Assembly: GCA_014871385.1 (NCBI GenBank)
Contig: CM026426.1
Span: 17,112,183 to 17,176,182, forward strand
Source: Ceratodon purpureus
Lineage: Eukaryota; Streptophyta; Bryopsida; Pseudoditrichales; Ditrichaceae
Reading direction: 5' to 3'
DNA: 64,000 bases
Part shown: positions 46,891-60,585 of the stretch, one piece after another
Layout: the number at the start of each line of letters is the position of its first letter
How positions within the stretch are numbered: the stretch's first letter is position 1
Translations under genes and position numbers: made by a program
Notes under the pieces: generated by a model
What the model saw: only the letters and a program-made list of their open reading frames with translations
What the model was told of the DNA's origin: nothing
Databases searched by the model: none

Positions 46891-49203
46891 CTAGTGATGA
46901 TCAATCTCAGCAACATTCTCCCACTGAATGCTGCCCGTGCCGGACCGCATCCCCGGACTGTCCTCCCATTCCGGAGGGTACATCGTCTGTAAAGGCGGCC
47001 AGGAGGTGAGGAGCAAGTGTCGCAATCGTCCATTCTCCGTCCACTCTTTCTGAATTGCCTCGAATTCCTTCTCGTACTGAAGTCGCCCCGCTAATGCAAG
47101 TATAGCGATCATGTACATATCCTCCGTTTTTTGGAGCGCACCCACGAGTAATGCCTTCTGCTCCTGAGTTAATGACTCGGACCAGCCTTGGATTGGATCA
47201 TCGTTGGCATTACCTTCATTCACAGCGCCAGTGGCCTTCCCAAGCCGTGTTACCTCCTCTAGTAGTCGCAGGTTCTCTGTCTCCAATTCCACCACCTTGG
47301 CATTGTTTGCTTCTTTCTCCGCCTCTGCCTCCGCACGTATCAAGTTGTCGCTCGTCGTAGCGACTTTCCGGAGCTCGTTTAGTTCTTCCTGTGTTTTCTT
47401 TGCCAAAGCTATTGCGTCCGAAGCCTTATTCTTATGATCTTCCATTTTGGACTCCATTCGCAGGATTATCTCTCCTTGCTTCGATGTGTTCTTCTTCTCC
47501 TCCTCCAGTTGGCGAGACAATCTCCGACATTCGTCTTCCATTGCCTTCGCACGTATCTCGGATTCCTCTAGTCGGACAGCCCGCTCCGTGGATGTGGCTT
47601 CCGCCGCTATTGCTCGCTTTTCCGCATCTTCGAGTCGGACGCTCATCTCCCTCATTTCCGTTTCCAACGCAATTATGCGTTCCTCAGCGTCCGTGAGTTG
47701 GCCATTTAACTGCGTGGTCAGGTCCTCGGCCGTTTTCGCTGCGTACACGGAGGCTTTCATATCCTTTTCCCATGCATTAGCCCGTGCCTCCGCTCTCTCA
47801 ACGGATCTCAGCGCCTCGTCCCTTTCTCGCATCAACTCTATGTCCGATGTTCCTGCCATCTGGTCCCCGCTGTCGGACACGCGAAGAGCCTCTATCTTCA
47901 GTTCCAAACCACCTATTGTTGCTTTTAACTCCCGAACGTCCGCGTCATGTTTGGCAAAAACTTCCTCTAGCAGACGCCGCATTACCGGGTCTGCTCCCAA
48001 TACAACGTTTGCTGCACCTCTCGGCTGAGGAGGATCGTGATGGGCACTGCTAGTTGTCGCACCTCGTCCGAATAACCCGTGTTCCGAGCCGGGCATCCGC
48101 CAATCCCGTGAGGTCGTCGGAGCGATTCTCCCATCGAATCTGTGGTCCGACCCACCTAAACCCTCGTCCGACGCACCCAGACCCTCGTCCGACGCACCCA
48201 AACCCTCGTCCAACCTACCTAAACCCGGATTCGCGTTCTCGATCCCACCGTGCGCCATGTCAAGGTCTATGTCAGCTCCAGAAAAGGAGGCTACTGTCGC
48301 GTTGACGACTTCTTCCAATCCGACCATAGCCACATCTGGCCCGGAACTCTCCTCACCTGCCTTGGATGGTCCCCATGCCGATCCCGTCCGATCGTTCCCC
48401 CCGTCCCTCGCATGGGATGCAGTCGCCGCGCCCGACCCTTCTCCCGCACTCCCGCCAATGATGGGGTCCGACCCACTTCCCTGCCAATCGGATCCGAGCA
48501 TGCCAGCCATCTGATCCTCGTACGTGGCATTCTGTATTGTGCGTTGCCGTGGTCTCCCGGCCCTCGACGGTTCCCTGTCTGTCGGTATCGGACCCCCTGG
48601 ATCTTCAACGAGGGAAGGATCACGCTTGAACCATTCGGGCACATCTATATAAGGTATGTGCACCGGCTTCTTCGCTGTCAATTTCTCTCCTAGACCTCCG
48701 AAAGTGGAGCCTGGAGTCTTTAAGGTAGACCAGTCGACCTTCTTCTTCAACACATGCTCGGCATACATCAGGGAAAGAATAGCCTTCGGGATCTCGTTCT
48801 TGGGCCACTTCGATTCATTGGAAATTGCCCGAAGAATGCAGAGGAATCTCCACTTCACGTCCACGTCTGTCAAGGATGCATATTTCGCGTTCTTCGACTT
48901 ACAGTGTTGTGCGTGCGAACTATCTGGCCAAAGCCGATCGAAATGAGGAAAGTCGACAAAATGCATAGCCGTCGCAGCGTCCCAAGGCTCTGGCACTTCC
49001 TCCTAGCCATTAGCAACCAGTATTGCTCTATTGTGGAAAACGTCCAGCTGCAAATCCAGTTCTTTGCGGGCTCTCTTCCCGGAACCACTGGCGGACTGCG
49101 ATCCGCCGGCGGACTCATCTCCGCCCGGTCTGCTCGGCCTCCTCCTAGAGGGAGTGCCCGATCCGGTGGACATCCTCGTGCTGCGAACTTCGGACCTGCT
49201 CAC
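46891..49203 (-). CDS. Cargo gene 4: long coiled-coil protein, one in-frame TAG
   Basis: The frame runs from ATG 49203 (MSRSEVRSTRMSTGSG) to TAG 46891, about 770 codons, with one in-frame TAG at 49003-49005. Downstream of that TAG the sequence stays fully coding (EEVPEPWDAATAMHFVDFPH). A globular N-terminal part (about 60-190) is followed by a Gly/Asp-rich linker with a DEGLGASDEGLG repeat. A long heptad-type coiled coil (about 390-680) follows, with AEERIIALETEMREMSVRLE. No known family is recognised. The layout resembles the region preceding the RING in cargo gene 1. Confidence 0.65.
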
Positions 49204-50946
49204 AGTATCTTGGTTAGATCCTGATACGATTACTCTTAAACCCTAAACGGACACTTCGCATATGCTGGGTTCAGGGGAAAAAATTAACATTAAGTATATA
49301 ATGTGACAGAGCACACGAATAGGGTCAATTTAGTACTTACAGAATATTCAGGTCGTACAAGGACCCCACGCTCACCCCGCACCCCGCGCGCCCGCACACT
49401 CAGAGAGAGGCAAGCGGTCTGGGCGCAAAAGTTGAGAAGTGTGGAGAACGAATGTGCGTCCGAACTTGCATTTATACGAGTCCGCCTCTCCGTTCCGCAC
49501 CCGCCCGACCCACTGCCCATCCTCCTCTTGCCCCTTCGCATTCCTCGCTCCCTTCCACATCCCCCGCTCCCTGTCAAGTGCACAACGTTCCCTTTCAGGT
49601 CGAGGGCGGTTCGGACGAGGAATCCAACGTCCAGTCCGACTACTGATCCGCATTCCGATTCGTAATTGTCAGTCCGGCTTGCAGTCCGCAGTCCGCGCTA
49701 CAATCCGGATTGTAGTCCGCTGCATCGCGGACACGCGCGAACGTTCCAGAGTGACCTCATCCGACCTCGTCCGTCGTATCGCTCTTCCAAGCTTTGGTGC
49801 TCCCCAATTATCACGCCATCCGGGACAGGGTTCCGCTGCGTCCATCCGGCTTGGTTTTTTATCGATTAAAGTTTTCCTTATTATTTTTTCATTATCTTTC
49901 TCGGATGTTTTTTGTGCCAAAGAGCAAACTTCATCTCAAAGAGGGGGTTGAGGTCCTCGTCGGACGACTTTTCACATAAAAGATAGGATACTGCAGCATT
50001 GTACATGTACAAAACTATCACTAGTTCGGAGGTATTCCTGAAGTTTATAGTTACGGATCACGATGAGGATGAGTTTGAATTGCAAGGACGTGTCCGACCG
50101 GATGTTGGATTAATCGTTTAACAAGTTCTCTGTGATGATCGGCTCTACAGTGAGTTCTTACTGAACAGTTGCACATTCAGAATCGTGTTCGAGAAAAAAA
50201 GGAAGGAACCATACAGGTGGAGGTTGCATGCAAGATTTTATTTTATTTTTGACGCAAAGGAATTCCATTGCAAAAGATAGATTACAAGCCCGCATGCAAG
50301 AGTCTATCACGCATTGCCCTGGCTAGAACACCAGTATCGTACATGAAGAGGATACACAACATACGCAAAAACTAATTAGGGGTAAGGCAGACACATGACA
50401 GCCGTCAGAGCCAGATTTCCATAACGCAACGCGGACTGCATATCACGACAATGAATGATCCGAGATTTAATGCACGCCGCCAACTCCATTGGACGAGAAT
50501 CTTACGAAATTGGGACTTTATTGGACGTTGCCAGAGCACTGTTCTATACATAGTAAAAAGGCACATAAACTGATAGTAACAACATGTCTAGCAAAGGTTC
50601 GTGCAGGATTAGAAAAGCCGAGTAATCCAACCCAGGATCACTTTCCGTAAATCAAAAATAGGAACTGCAAAAATGGGATCTGTGAGACGTAAGTTACAGT
50701 GAAGAAAAGTTCTCAAAATGGAGCTTAAAAACTGCAAAGCTCATTATGCACCGCAGCTCCAGCAGACCCTCAAAAGAGGCGGGTTCAAAGGAAGTTGTAT
50801 TGCATCGCTGGCGGATTCATACTTCAACAAAATTGTTCGTTCGAATGCAGAACCACTCCTTCCATTGCGCAAATACCCGCTCCATTCTAATAAGCCCGTA
50901 AACTGTTCCACTTCATATGGCTCCGTAGTGTCCAGTTACAAATGGA
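49204..50946. other. Intergenic DNA of the element
   Basis: Open frames at 49303-49951 overlap on both strands and are Pro/Arg-rich, which looks compositional. GTCCG/CGGAC words are dense at about 49600-49780. An open + frame at 50718-51020 has no recognisable family. The rest is plain. Confidence 0.45.
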
Positions 50947-51561
50947 TTAATAGTTACACGTACATTCCGGCTCCGATAGAAGATCCACGAAATCGGTCTG
51001 CGTTCCCTGGTCGCGAGTGACGCGCCGGGGCGTCGTGGATCCGCGAAAAGCAGGGGGTTGAGGAGGCATACCTTCGTAATCGCGACTAAGCCGGCGTTCC
51101 CGACTTCTGCGATGCCGTGCGACTCGGCCACCCCCGGCGAGAGTCCGAGAAGATATGCCCGGTCGGATTGGAGCGGGGATGTCCGTCTCGCGATGCGCGC
51201 TTCTGGGTGATCCGGTCTGCGAGTTCGTGGGAGTTCCGCTCTACGCGTGAGCCGAGCCGTGTGCAATTTGATCTCCCGAGTTCGCAGCTCCGGCTGCGAG
51301 TAAACTCCGTCGCACCCAAGTGTAGTTCAACACATTGTTGACGTTGGTGAACTGCTCTTGCATAATGGGCGTCCACTGGAAATCACGAGAAGTATTCAAC
51401 AAAGACCTCACAATATCCTGGTGATCTAGTAAATACCGGAAATCTCTAATCTCGTGCATCACGCGGGTTACAAGCAGCCACTGCAAAACATCCGTGGCGG
51501 TCTCAGGGTGCGGGGAGGACTCTGTCGGACTAGGCATTCTAAACGAGGAGCTCCCGGCCAT
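50947..51561 (-). CDS. Cargo gene 5: small unknown protein, one in-frame TAG
   Basis: From ATG 51561 (MAGSSSFRMPSPTESS) the frame encodes a helical-looking first half with DVLQWLLVTRVMHEIRDFRY and EQFTNVNNVLNYTWVRRSLL. At 51241-51243 a single TAG occurs. The same frame then continues without break through a basic, Ser/Arg-rich tail (RHRRSRERRLSRDYEGMPPQ) to GTQTDFVDLLSEPE and a TAA at 50947. The total would be about 204 codons. The family is unknown. Confidence 0.5.
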
Positions 51562-53860
51562 GCTACGAGACGATGCGGAAATCAAGAGAGTCAAGTGGGA
51601 AGTCTCAAATGACAGTCTCAAAAATACGCACCCTGTTCATTCTAAAACGAGAGTCTCAAGAATAACCAAAATTACTATACGCATATCGTGGAAGAGCATA
51701 GGTAATCTACCGTCTAGACAGTAGACTGCCGTTGTAGAAGAATGAGTGAATAATGACTGAACAATGCATTTGACATGATATCCGAGAGCAGGGAAAGAGT
51801 GACAATGATTAGATCAAGCATGTTAATCATGAGTACTGATGTTTTGGTGGGAGTGGAGACATGTTAGTGCATGACTTAAAGAAGAACGTCCACTCAAATC
51901 CGACATTGCCATCCGTCGTCCGACCTTCGTATCCTGCGCTCTCCGCATCCCGTCCGCATGAACCCGGGTGCATTTGGATCCGACGAGAGCACGCTCCCGA
52001 CCTGTCCGACCCACTGACCGCGTAATTCCCAGTGTTGAACGCAGGTTCCGATGGCTCAATCGCTCCGATTCTCCGATCACAGCGACTGTCACGGACCACG
52101 CAGCCAAGAATAAACAAAAATACGAAATTCATGGAGAAAAGAAAACGCTATGAATGAAGAAGGATGAATAAGCGTTTAATAAGAAATAAAAATAAGGGAA
52201 AGTTATAGAGAAGTTATGAAATAATGTTTAAATAAGTATGATATAGAAACAAATTCGTGAATGATAAAGGAATGAGGTGGGAGTACAGAATAGAATACTG
52301 AGCGGCTAAAGAATATATTAAGCCCTAAAGTTTTGAGGGTATTTTTCATCAAAACTGCCTGAAAGCAGCTCCTCTTCGAAGCAAGGTTGATTCTGAAAAC
52401 TTGGGGGTTTTTTTTTTAACATCTAACCAAAATATCTTGTAGCTAACTTACGTACGTACATGCCCAAATTCAAAAAAAGCCCAAATGTGGCAGATTGTCC
52501 TTTAGGTTTTAAAAACGATAAATACAGAGTGATTACTAACGGGAGTATTGCAACGATATTAAAATTAAAATTAATTGGTGGCAATGATCAATTAGATGGC
52601 ATAAGAGCGAAAGTAGACTAAAAAATAATATAGAAGTCCAACTACAATTCCGATGAGGACAATTAAATTTCCTTAAAAAATATAACGACCGTATAAATTA
52701 TACTACGATTTAACTAGGTGTGACAAAGTTGGTTGGCGTGTAGGCAAAAGGTTTAACATATGTAGGCAAAAAGTTTTGGATATGAAAGGCGTTTCAATTA
52801 AATCTTAACCGCAACTTACCGCAACGTACCGCAACTTACCGCAACTTACCGCAACGTACCGCAACTTACCGCATTGTGAGGTAGCACTACCCCACCGCTG
52901 CCCCACCCCCCCCCCCCCCCCTTCTGTAACAATGAGGATAATGGGATTTGGGTTTAGAGCACGTATGCACGTATGCACATGTTTCTTATATGCACATGTT
53001 TGTTATATGCACATGTTTGTTATATCAATGTAATTACTATACTCATGTGTTGGTTGCATAAACAAACATTTAAAAAAAAATATAAAAATATATCTCCAAA
53101 GATTAGAGATTTTACGGGAATTTTGGAATGTAAATGCCGAAATTAGTAAATGATTGTCACACGCTTTAATAACTTGTTATTTGGGCTTTTATAAAACGGA
53201 TGCCAAAAAATTCCAATGTTTTTCTTATTCCATTTGTTTTTTATAATACAGATTCTCACTCTGTTTGTAAATCACGTACAATTACATCCACATGTGGAAT
53301 ACTATACCAAATGGGACTTCCCACGATGCATGCTCTACAAAATAATGATATTTTTATTATTTGGAACAAGATAAAATAGACAAAATTGAGGGACCGCGGA
53401 GGGTGCACTCTAATACGCACGGAAGGGAAGTGAACTGTACGCAAACGGGGAAGAAGATTACAATGCAACCCGTCCGACCTGCAGCGGACATCCGGCAACG
53501 GGATCGGACGAGTAGCCTCCGAGATCATCCAATCAGTATAGGCGCCGGACAGTGAGTCGGACAGTGCCATATCCGGGGTAGCGAAGAGTGCATGTCTGAC
53601 ACAGAAGTGAGGATGGCGCGAGGAGGGGAGTGCGAGGAGGGGGAGTGGGAGGGGCAAGACACAGAACACTAAAGGATCCACGGCGGACGAGGTCGGAGAG
53701 CCACCAAAAGGGGATATTAATCGTGGGCGGACAGAGGTCGCACATCTGTCGCGGAGCAGACCAATTCATGCGCGGACGGGTGACGAGGTTGTCGGACACG
53801 GCTCGGATAAGTACGGAATGGAGGTCTCCTCATATCGTAGTATGAAGACTAGGCGAGCGT
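51562..53860. other. Intergenic DNA of the element, AT-rich centre
   Basis: Between about 52130 and 53300 the DNA is AT-rich and gene-free, unlike the GC-rich rest of the element. It holds a tandem array of TACCGCAACT-like decamers (52808-52873), a C tract (about 52906-52921) and three copies of a roughly 18-base GCACATGTTTGTTATAT-like unit (52977-53028). CGGAC words return from 53480. Confidence 0.55.
52808..52873. repeat. 10-bp tandem repeat
   Basis: About six and a half copies of ACCGCAACTT or ACCGCAACGT in a row. Confidence 0.85.
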
Positions 53861-56800
53861 TCACTCTCGGATCCGAACAGTTGGGTCGTTGGCTTCGTCG
53901 CAACGTCGGTCCTCCTCGGATTCATCTGTGCTCATGTCGTCATCAGACCGCGGACTTCTAGTGCTTAGCCGCAACTCATCGTCTCTGGTGATAACTAGCT
54001 TCTTCGTTGGACGGGATCCTTGAGGGTCGCGTATTCCATTTTCATTGAGTTCTCGTCTACCTTCGGAGTTGTCAGGTTCGTACGGGGCGAAACGCGACGC
54101 AGTCCCCTGGAACCTTTTCTTTCGCTTTACACCTCTTGTTGTTCGTTGGATAACACTTCCCCTTGCAAGACCACTGGACACTCTTTCCCCAGTCGTGCAA
54201 CTAGATGCACGTGCCGCAGGGTCCCGGATCGACGTAGATGGAACCCCTCTCCGCACGGGCCGGCTGCGTGAAGAAGACGCGGTCAGAACAACGGGCTAGC
54301 TACCGTTGGTTACAGCAGATCCTACTGCTCGGCGTCTGCGTCCCCGGCCGGAGGTCTGCTGCGGAAGGATGTGACCCCTACCAACGGGGGTGGAGAGCAG
54401 GGCAGAAGCTGGCTGTTGCTGGTTTACAGCCATACTTCCGGACGTACTAGCAAGGCTTCGAGTTATGGGACGGCGTATTTCCTCAGACGGGGTCTGAACT
54501 TCCTGGTCGGCCATCCTCCTTCTCGAATCTTCCTCCGTCATTTCATCTCTCCGGCGATTGATAGGTGGTAAATCCTCCTGAAAAACTGTTCGAATCTCTC
54601 CCTCCATGTTTGCCAGGTTCTCGTCGAAATCCCTCTGGCCGAATGACAAAGAATCACTCCAAGGCTGCGAGAAGTCCGTGTCGACGATAGGTATCCTCCG
54701 GGCCGGACTACCATCTCCTCTGTCCGACTGTATTTCTGCTTCGTTGATCGGACTCTGAGCTCGACGCTCACCTCCTGCATGCGCCTGCCGTCCGACGCGA
54801 CTATCCTGGCGGAGGATATCTTCAACCGCATCTCGGCGATGTCCTGCGTCGAACATATTGTGGAAGAGCTCGGCAATCCGGACATCGCCACCGTCGTCAC
54901 CGTCAGATCCAGCGTCGTCCGATCCGGATTCCTCAAAGTCGCTCACGGGCGGATTGTCGTCCGCAAGTCCGACACCCCCCATGCCCAATCCGCCCTGTCC
55001 GACACCATCCATGCGGGCATCGTCCGCCACATCGTCCGCTACATGGTCTCCTCCCCGTCCGACGTCTTCCTCCTCGTCGTCCTCGTCCGGATCCTCGCCA
55101 TCGAGGTCATCGTCGGAATGAACCTCCTCTAAGCCATACCACTGTGCCGGACGCGGGGCCCGGCGGTGACGAACGAGTCTAATGTTCGTGTAGATATACA
55201 CGAGGTCCTCCGCTCGTACATGTTTCAATCTGTTGCGCACCTTGCTGTGCACGTAGGAGTACATGCTCCAGTTGCGCTCACACGCAGACACGGAGCAAAC
55301 CTGTCCAAGTATACGTCTAGCTATTGTTTGGAGAGCCCGGGCTCCACCTCCCATTGCGTCCCACCATTCGTGGATAGCAGTGCCGTGCGCTTGGGGATCG
55401 GTTGAATCAGCAAATGCCTCCCGATTCTCGAGGAAATCCTGATACTGGACAAGGATCTGGACGTAATTCTCCTCGTTAGAGGATAACTTGGGAAAAACCC
55501 GGTTTAAAATGATCCTCGACTCCTCGTGGTTATGAAGTGGCGCCCATCCACGTAGGGTCGGGTTGAGCATCGCACCTGCCCAATGAAGATCTGTCAACAT
55601 CATAGCCCATCTGTGGTCGAATGCGACCATGGCGTCTGCTGCCAGGTCCGCGTTCAATCGAAACGGATGGGAGGAAAAACTGCGGACGTGGTTCTTCAAA
55701 TCGTACATCGCCCTCCAAGCTAGGCCCATTGCAGGTGCCTTCCCATCAAAAAGGCGTAATGCCTTCACCACTGGGATGACCATGTATAAGAAGTTATGGC
55801 ACGTGTTCCAGAAACCGTCCGCACGCACATACTTCCGAAATAGGCGGACCCTCTTCCCAACTAAGCTGTTCACATCAGGATAGGTTGCTAAAATACCTGC
55901 AAACGCCGGATCGATGACCATTCTCTCAAATGCATTCCGAAGTTCCACAAGACGCTCGATCATAATGAAATTCGTCGCGAACCGCGTCTCAACGGGCAGA
56001 CGGATGGTCAGATTGGGACACATCCTGCGAAACAAAGCCATTGATGAATGATGATTTCTAACCCATAGACAAATAAGTCTCGCCTTTCTAACTACGTGCT
56101 TCACCCAATCCTCCTTCCCCCAATCTTCGAGCAACAGATCCAAGCAGTGTGCGGCACACCCTTGAACATAAATGTGAGGATATCGTGTCTCGAGCATCCG
56201 ACTGGATCCAAGCATGTTCGGAGCATTGTCAGTGCAAACTTGGACCACATGTTGCGGTCCGACCCGTTCCACAAACGGACGGATCTAAGAAGCGATGTAA
56301 TCGCTATCTTTGTAGTGTCCCGTCGTGTCTATGGTTCCAAGGAAAACGTCGCCCCTGGTCCCACTCTGGATAACATTAAGAAGAGGACGACTCTGGACGT
56401 TGTCCCAACCGTCTGCACATATCGTAACACCGTATTTCTCTGTGGAATTGCCCGTGAGTTCCCTTACTTGTCTCACCATTTCCGCCTTTCTCGCACTCAA
56501 CAGTTTTGTGCGAATAGCATTCATCGATGGCGGCAGGTATGCCGGGAAGCGGGCTCGCACTGTTTCCCGAACGGCGTTAATGAAGGCAGGATGCTTAACA
56601 ACGTTGAATGGGATATTGGCTTCGTAGAATGCCGTCGCCCACACTTTATCTAATCGAAGCTTCGTGGAAGCATTGAATCCTTGCACAAGATTCACTTGAC
56701 GCATTTCCCTGGGTGGAGAACCCTGGGGTGCCATATCGGGCTCCTGCATAGCTGGCCCGTCATTCGCTCGCGCCCCCTCGTTATCGGGAGCTTGAGGTAA

Positions 56801-57106
56801 TACCGGATCTGGGACCCTGTCACCTCCCAAGCCAATGTCATGAACATCATCGGGCTCTCTTCTAGGAACTTCACCTCCGCAGTCTACGAACAACCTCCTC
56901 ACCCGCGCACTCAGCAACCTGCAAATTTGTATACCGTAGTTACCTGGACCACCTAAAGGTCTGTATCCAAAGTGAGCGAACATTCTATCCCGACGGTACA
57001 CAATAGTCACATTACAAATTCTACACCTAACCTGTCTCTGAGGCCTCGCACCCACCACGCCCAAGTCTTGCCACCACTGATCCCAGGCCTCTACTCTTCG
57101 CGGCAT
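53861..57106 (-). CDS. hAT transposase with BED finger, two in-frame TAGs
   Basis: From ATG 57106 (MPRRVEAWDQWWQDLG) to TGA 53861, about 1,080 codons in one phase, with TAG at 56285-56287 and 54296-54298. The N-terminus has a BED-type finger (CRICNVTIVYRRDRMFAHFG). The first catalytic Asp lies in VTICADGWDNVQSRPLLNVI, the second in VQVCTDNAPNMLGSSRMLET, and the C-terminal hAT dimer region has SACERNWSMYSYVHSKVRNR with the catalytic Glu. A long acidic, disordered tail follows, extending past the second TAG (KRKKRFQGTASRFAPYEPDN). It is the likely mover of this element: its family agrees with the 8-bp duplication. The stops mean decay, or read-through, would have to be tested. Confidence 0.85.
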
Positions 57107-58219
57107 GCCTGCGACAGAAAGCAAGAATCTGGAGGGTGAACGCACTATTTAAGGCGAGATGGACCTATTACAGAAATTGCGCCCGACAACGCACTTCTAG
57201 CGTCGTTGAACGAGGGTGGAGGGATGGACTTGCCCTGATTATGTTCCAGATCTCCGATGGAGTTCGGACGGTCCGTTCCAGTGGGCTATGCTTGACCCCT
57301 CATGCACACTTGGGTCTCATGCAGAATAACCTCAGACGAGACCCCAGAGTCCTGAGACACGCAGTGCAAAGAAGGGAGAACAGATCGTGGTGAGTCGCAT
57401 CTTTTATGGCACTCCCCGAGCGTGTCCGGGACCAGGAAGCGGAACATCGCGGAGTTGTTCCGGGTGTTGCGGACGAGGTCGGACGAGGGCGGGATCGATG
57501 GCGGTCCAGTAACCAGATTCGATTTTGGTCCGCGTTGTACGAAAAAGATGGTCAGGATCTGCATATTATGGCAGTCGTGTGCTGACATCGGGGAGGTGGT
57601 TCGCACTCCGTGAGATTGGCCCATGTACGGAGATGGATCAACCACGGACGGGCGGACTACCTGAAATCCGATCGTTTTGCGGAATGTGGTAACTCCGCAA
57701 TCGGACATGGACGAGGTACCCCGACGGATTAGAGGCTCGGACGTGGTCCGCCGATCGAAACGTGCGCGTTCCGGAATCGGTCGGACGCGACCTCGGGGCA
57801 GGACTGCGGCGAAGGCGGACATAGTTGATTACAGGAACGATTAAACAATATCGCGTCGTTCTTCTAGAGCATAGGTCAGGGGTCGGAACTTTGCGAAGCG
57901 GAATCCGACTTCGGAAAGGCGGATTGTGTCTGGACAGTGAAAACGGCGCCGGATAATACGAACCTCGCACATCCGCCCTTTGGCAGGAGATTGTGCCGGT
58001 CCGGTCTAGCGCGGATGGTGATCCGGTACGGTCGGATAGGGGCAGCAGGCAACGGACGTTCGGATTCAATCCAAGGCAGCGTCGTCTGGCAAAGGGCAAA
58101 TGGCGGACTATAGTGCGCGAGGTATGCCATGATATATAAACGGGAAGTGCGATAACACAGGTCCCTTTTGATGCAGTTAGCCCGCAAGTTATTGTGGACG
58201 AGTCCTCTCCAGTTACAAG
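57107..58219. other. Intergenic DNA, CGGAC-rich, between divergent genes
   Basis: Probably the shared upstream region of the transposase (minus) and the small ORF at 58220 (plus). It is packed with CGGAC, GTCCG and GCGGA words, mostly 57420-58080. A TATATAAA-like sequence at about 58132-58138 lies about 85 bases before ATG 58220 and could be the TATA box of that ORF. Confidence 0.5.
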
Positions 58220-58678
58220 ATGGATCCTTGTGACATAACTAGTCTAGAGGATGAGGTATTAGAGTTCTTGCTCTCTTGGAATCCCGAGAGGAACGAAGTC
58301 GTTCGGGACAGTGATAAGGAAACTGCTCCAGGAGCGGGCAGTGGAGACAAGGACATCGGCGTAGACAAGGTACAAGTATTGGGGGGAGGTCTATGCATTC
58401 CAGCTAACGAGGGATGCAAGTGGAAGGACAACAACGAGTACGGGAAGCCCGGAGGAAGTAGTAATGGGAGGTCATCCCGAGCACAGGGAAGGAAGCATTC
58501 CACCGCTGCTACGACCGCGATAGGTCCGATACGAAGAAACACGCGGGGGAGACCAGCCGCATCCGTAGAGACCGAAACTTCAAAGCCTAAGACTTACGTC
58601 GAGGAACTGGAGGCGATTTGGCCATCCAAGTACCTGAAACTTAAGAATGACATCGAACAAGCTAGGAAATCTAGGTAG
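58220..58678 (+). CDS. Cargo gene 6: small acidic protein, unknown
   Basis: 152 residues starting MDPCDITSLEDEVLEFLLSW. The N-terminal helix is acidic, the middle is Gly/Ser/Lys-rich, and the end holds EELEAIWPSKYLKLKNDIEQ. The frame has no stop and a TATA-like site upstream. Its position opposite the transposase suggests a possible accessory protein, as some hAT-like and En/Spm elements encode a second DNA-binding protein; this is speculation. It is the only cargo gene found on the + strand. Confidence 0.5.
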   Translation: MDPCDITSLEDEVLEFLLSWNPERNEVVRDSDKETAPGAGSGDKDIGVDKVQVLGGGLCIPANEGCKWKDNNEYGKPGGSSNGRSSRAQGRKHSTAATTAIGPIRRNTRGRPAASVETETSKPKTYVEELEAIWPSKYLKLKNDIEQARKSR

Positions 58679-59054
58679 TTACGAAGTAAATAGTGTCCGC
58701 TTAAATACGGAGAATCTCCGTTATTGACGCAATGCATTAGCAATTAGATAAGAGTTTGGAAGATGCATGTCTGCTTAGAAACTGCACTGGATGGATATTT
58801 CCGAAACAGAAAGGAGATATCAAACTACGGGGGACGTTCGGAATAGCTCCATCATTATAAAACATAAATATACTCTGATCATCGGAAGATCAGCATAATA
58901 ATAAACGGGGAATAAATATTATAGTAAGGCCGAAAATTTACGAAAATTCTCGTCCCAGATACAAAATAGTCAGAGAAAGAGAAGGCCAGAGTTAAGCATT
59001 CCAAGATTGGTAGTGAGCAGAATCATTAACAGCTGCAACACTCATCTATTAAAA

Positions 59055-59894
59055 TCAAGCGTTTTCCCAAAAACCCTGCTGAAAACCCTCCTGTTTGTTC
59101 ACAATATCCGACATCACACCGAGATAAGGCATCGTTCTCCAGCAATACCGTTGGAACTCGTAGTCCGTCATTTTGCGAGTCTCGTCACTTTCATGCTCGG
59201 AGTGGTCTTCCTCCTCGTCCACCTTACGCTTCTTAGCATCACCGGAGGATCCGCGTGTCGCATTAGGGGATTCTGCATCCGCCCTTATGGATCTACGAGA
59301 TTCCAGCGCAGCGCCTCCCGCTTCCATATGCAATGAAACCTGGCCAAGTCCCCTGATTCTATCCCGGCGGAGTGGCGTCGTCCTCGTCCGACTTCCAGCC
59401 CTCCACCATTGGGCATGCGCGCATGCCCACCCCTCACGCACTCGATCGCTCGATGGACCCCCACTCCGTGTCCGCACGATCTTCCCACCCTCCTCGTCCC
59501 CCCGGACCCCACTTTGCACCACCCGTTCCGCTGGAATGCGCACCCGTATCGGATGCATGATGCCTGTGCAATTCGCCACGGATTGGAACTGCAACACTGC
59601 GACTGGGTCCTAGTTCGACGCCCACAGACGGGTCTCCATGAGGGGCACGGCGGAGAAGTCGGGACACAAGAGGCCATACTCTTCCTGAAACGCGTCTACG
59701 GATTCGAGCCAAGTCCGTAGACATTCCTTGGATCTCGGCACATCTTTCGCATGTTGAAACTCCCCTCCCCTTCTCCTCGCTGCATCAACCCACACTGGCA
59801 AATCCGCGGATTCGTAGTCCGATCGGAGAAACTCGCTTAGGCACCGGCTCCTCCCTTCCATACAAGATGGAGGGCACTCGCGCGAGCAAGCCAT
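59055..59894 (-). CDS. Cargo gene 7: unknown protein, one in-frame TAG
   Basis: From ATG 59894 (MACSRECPPSCMEGRSRC) to TGA 59055, 280 codons in one phase, interrupted by a TAG at 59610-59612. The sequence on both sides looks coding: RTWLESVDAFQEEYGLLCPD before it, and DPVAVLQFQSVANCTGIMHP after it. A Lys/Glu/Asp-rich stretch (KKRKVDEEEDHSEHESDETR) resembles a nuclear localisation signal. The end is FQRYCWRTMPYLGVMSDIVN. The family is unknown. Confidence 0.5.
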
Positions 59895-60585
59895 CGGGCA
59901 CGGCTCGAAATGAGTTGAGGTTGGTGCAGGTCAGCGCGCGGAGAATAGACAACGCTACACCACCCAGGAAGAACGTTTTCCGCAATGGTGGTGCATTACC
60001 AACGGCGCTCAACACATAGAAGAAGGGAGGCGATGATCATCATAGTTCCAAATGGGCATTTAATTTTCCCTCTCAGTTGCAATAAAACTTATAATCCACC
60101 TAGATTTTGGATTATGAAATCAATCCCAAGTTGCGAACAGACGTACACGCAGTTATAACAGGGCCGACGGTATAATCATAAAACGCAACACGCTCGATAT
60201 GTCTAGGGAGTATGATATCATTCATAATACACCCTATCACACGAGTATCACTCGAGAACAGAATTGATAGACGGCCCCGGACATGTATTGGCATCATGAA
60301 CTTATTAGTGACCACGCATGTACAAGTATGATTACAGTATCATCAATGATTTAACAATTAAAGTTTCATGATTCCAATACTTACGGATTCAATATCATGA
60401 TAAACCAGCCTTATTCGGCTGCAATGCAGTGTCCGACCCGTTGTCCGATAGGCGCCGGACAATGGTCGACACCAATCCGACCATCGCAGACCTGCAACTA
60501 CGCTAAACCCTAAGCATTGCAGATCTTGATGTACTAAACTGCGATGTTTGGTACCCTACACCTTAGTGTTTCAACGAACAATATC
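59895..60585. other. Intergenic DNA of the element
   Basis: AT-leaning DNA without a supported gene, apart from a small CGGAC cluster near 60430-60480. Confidence 0.45.
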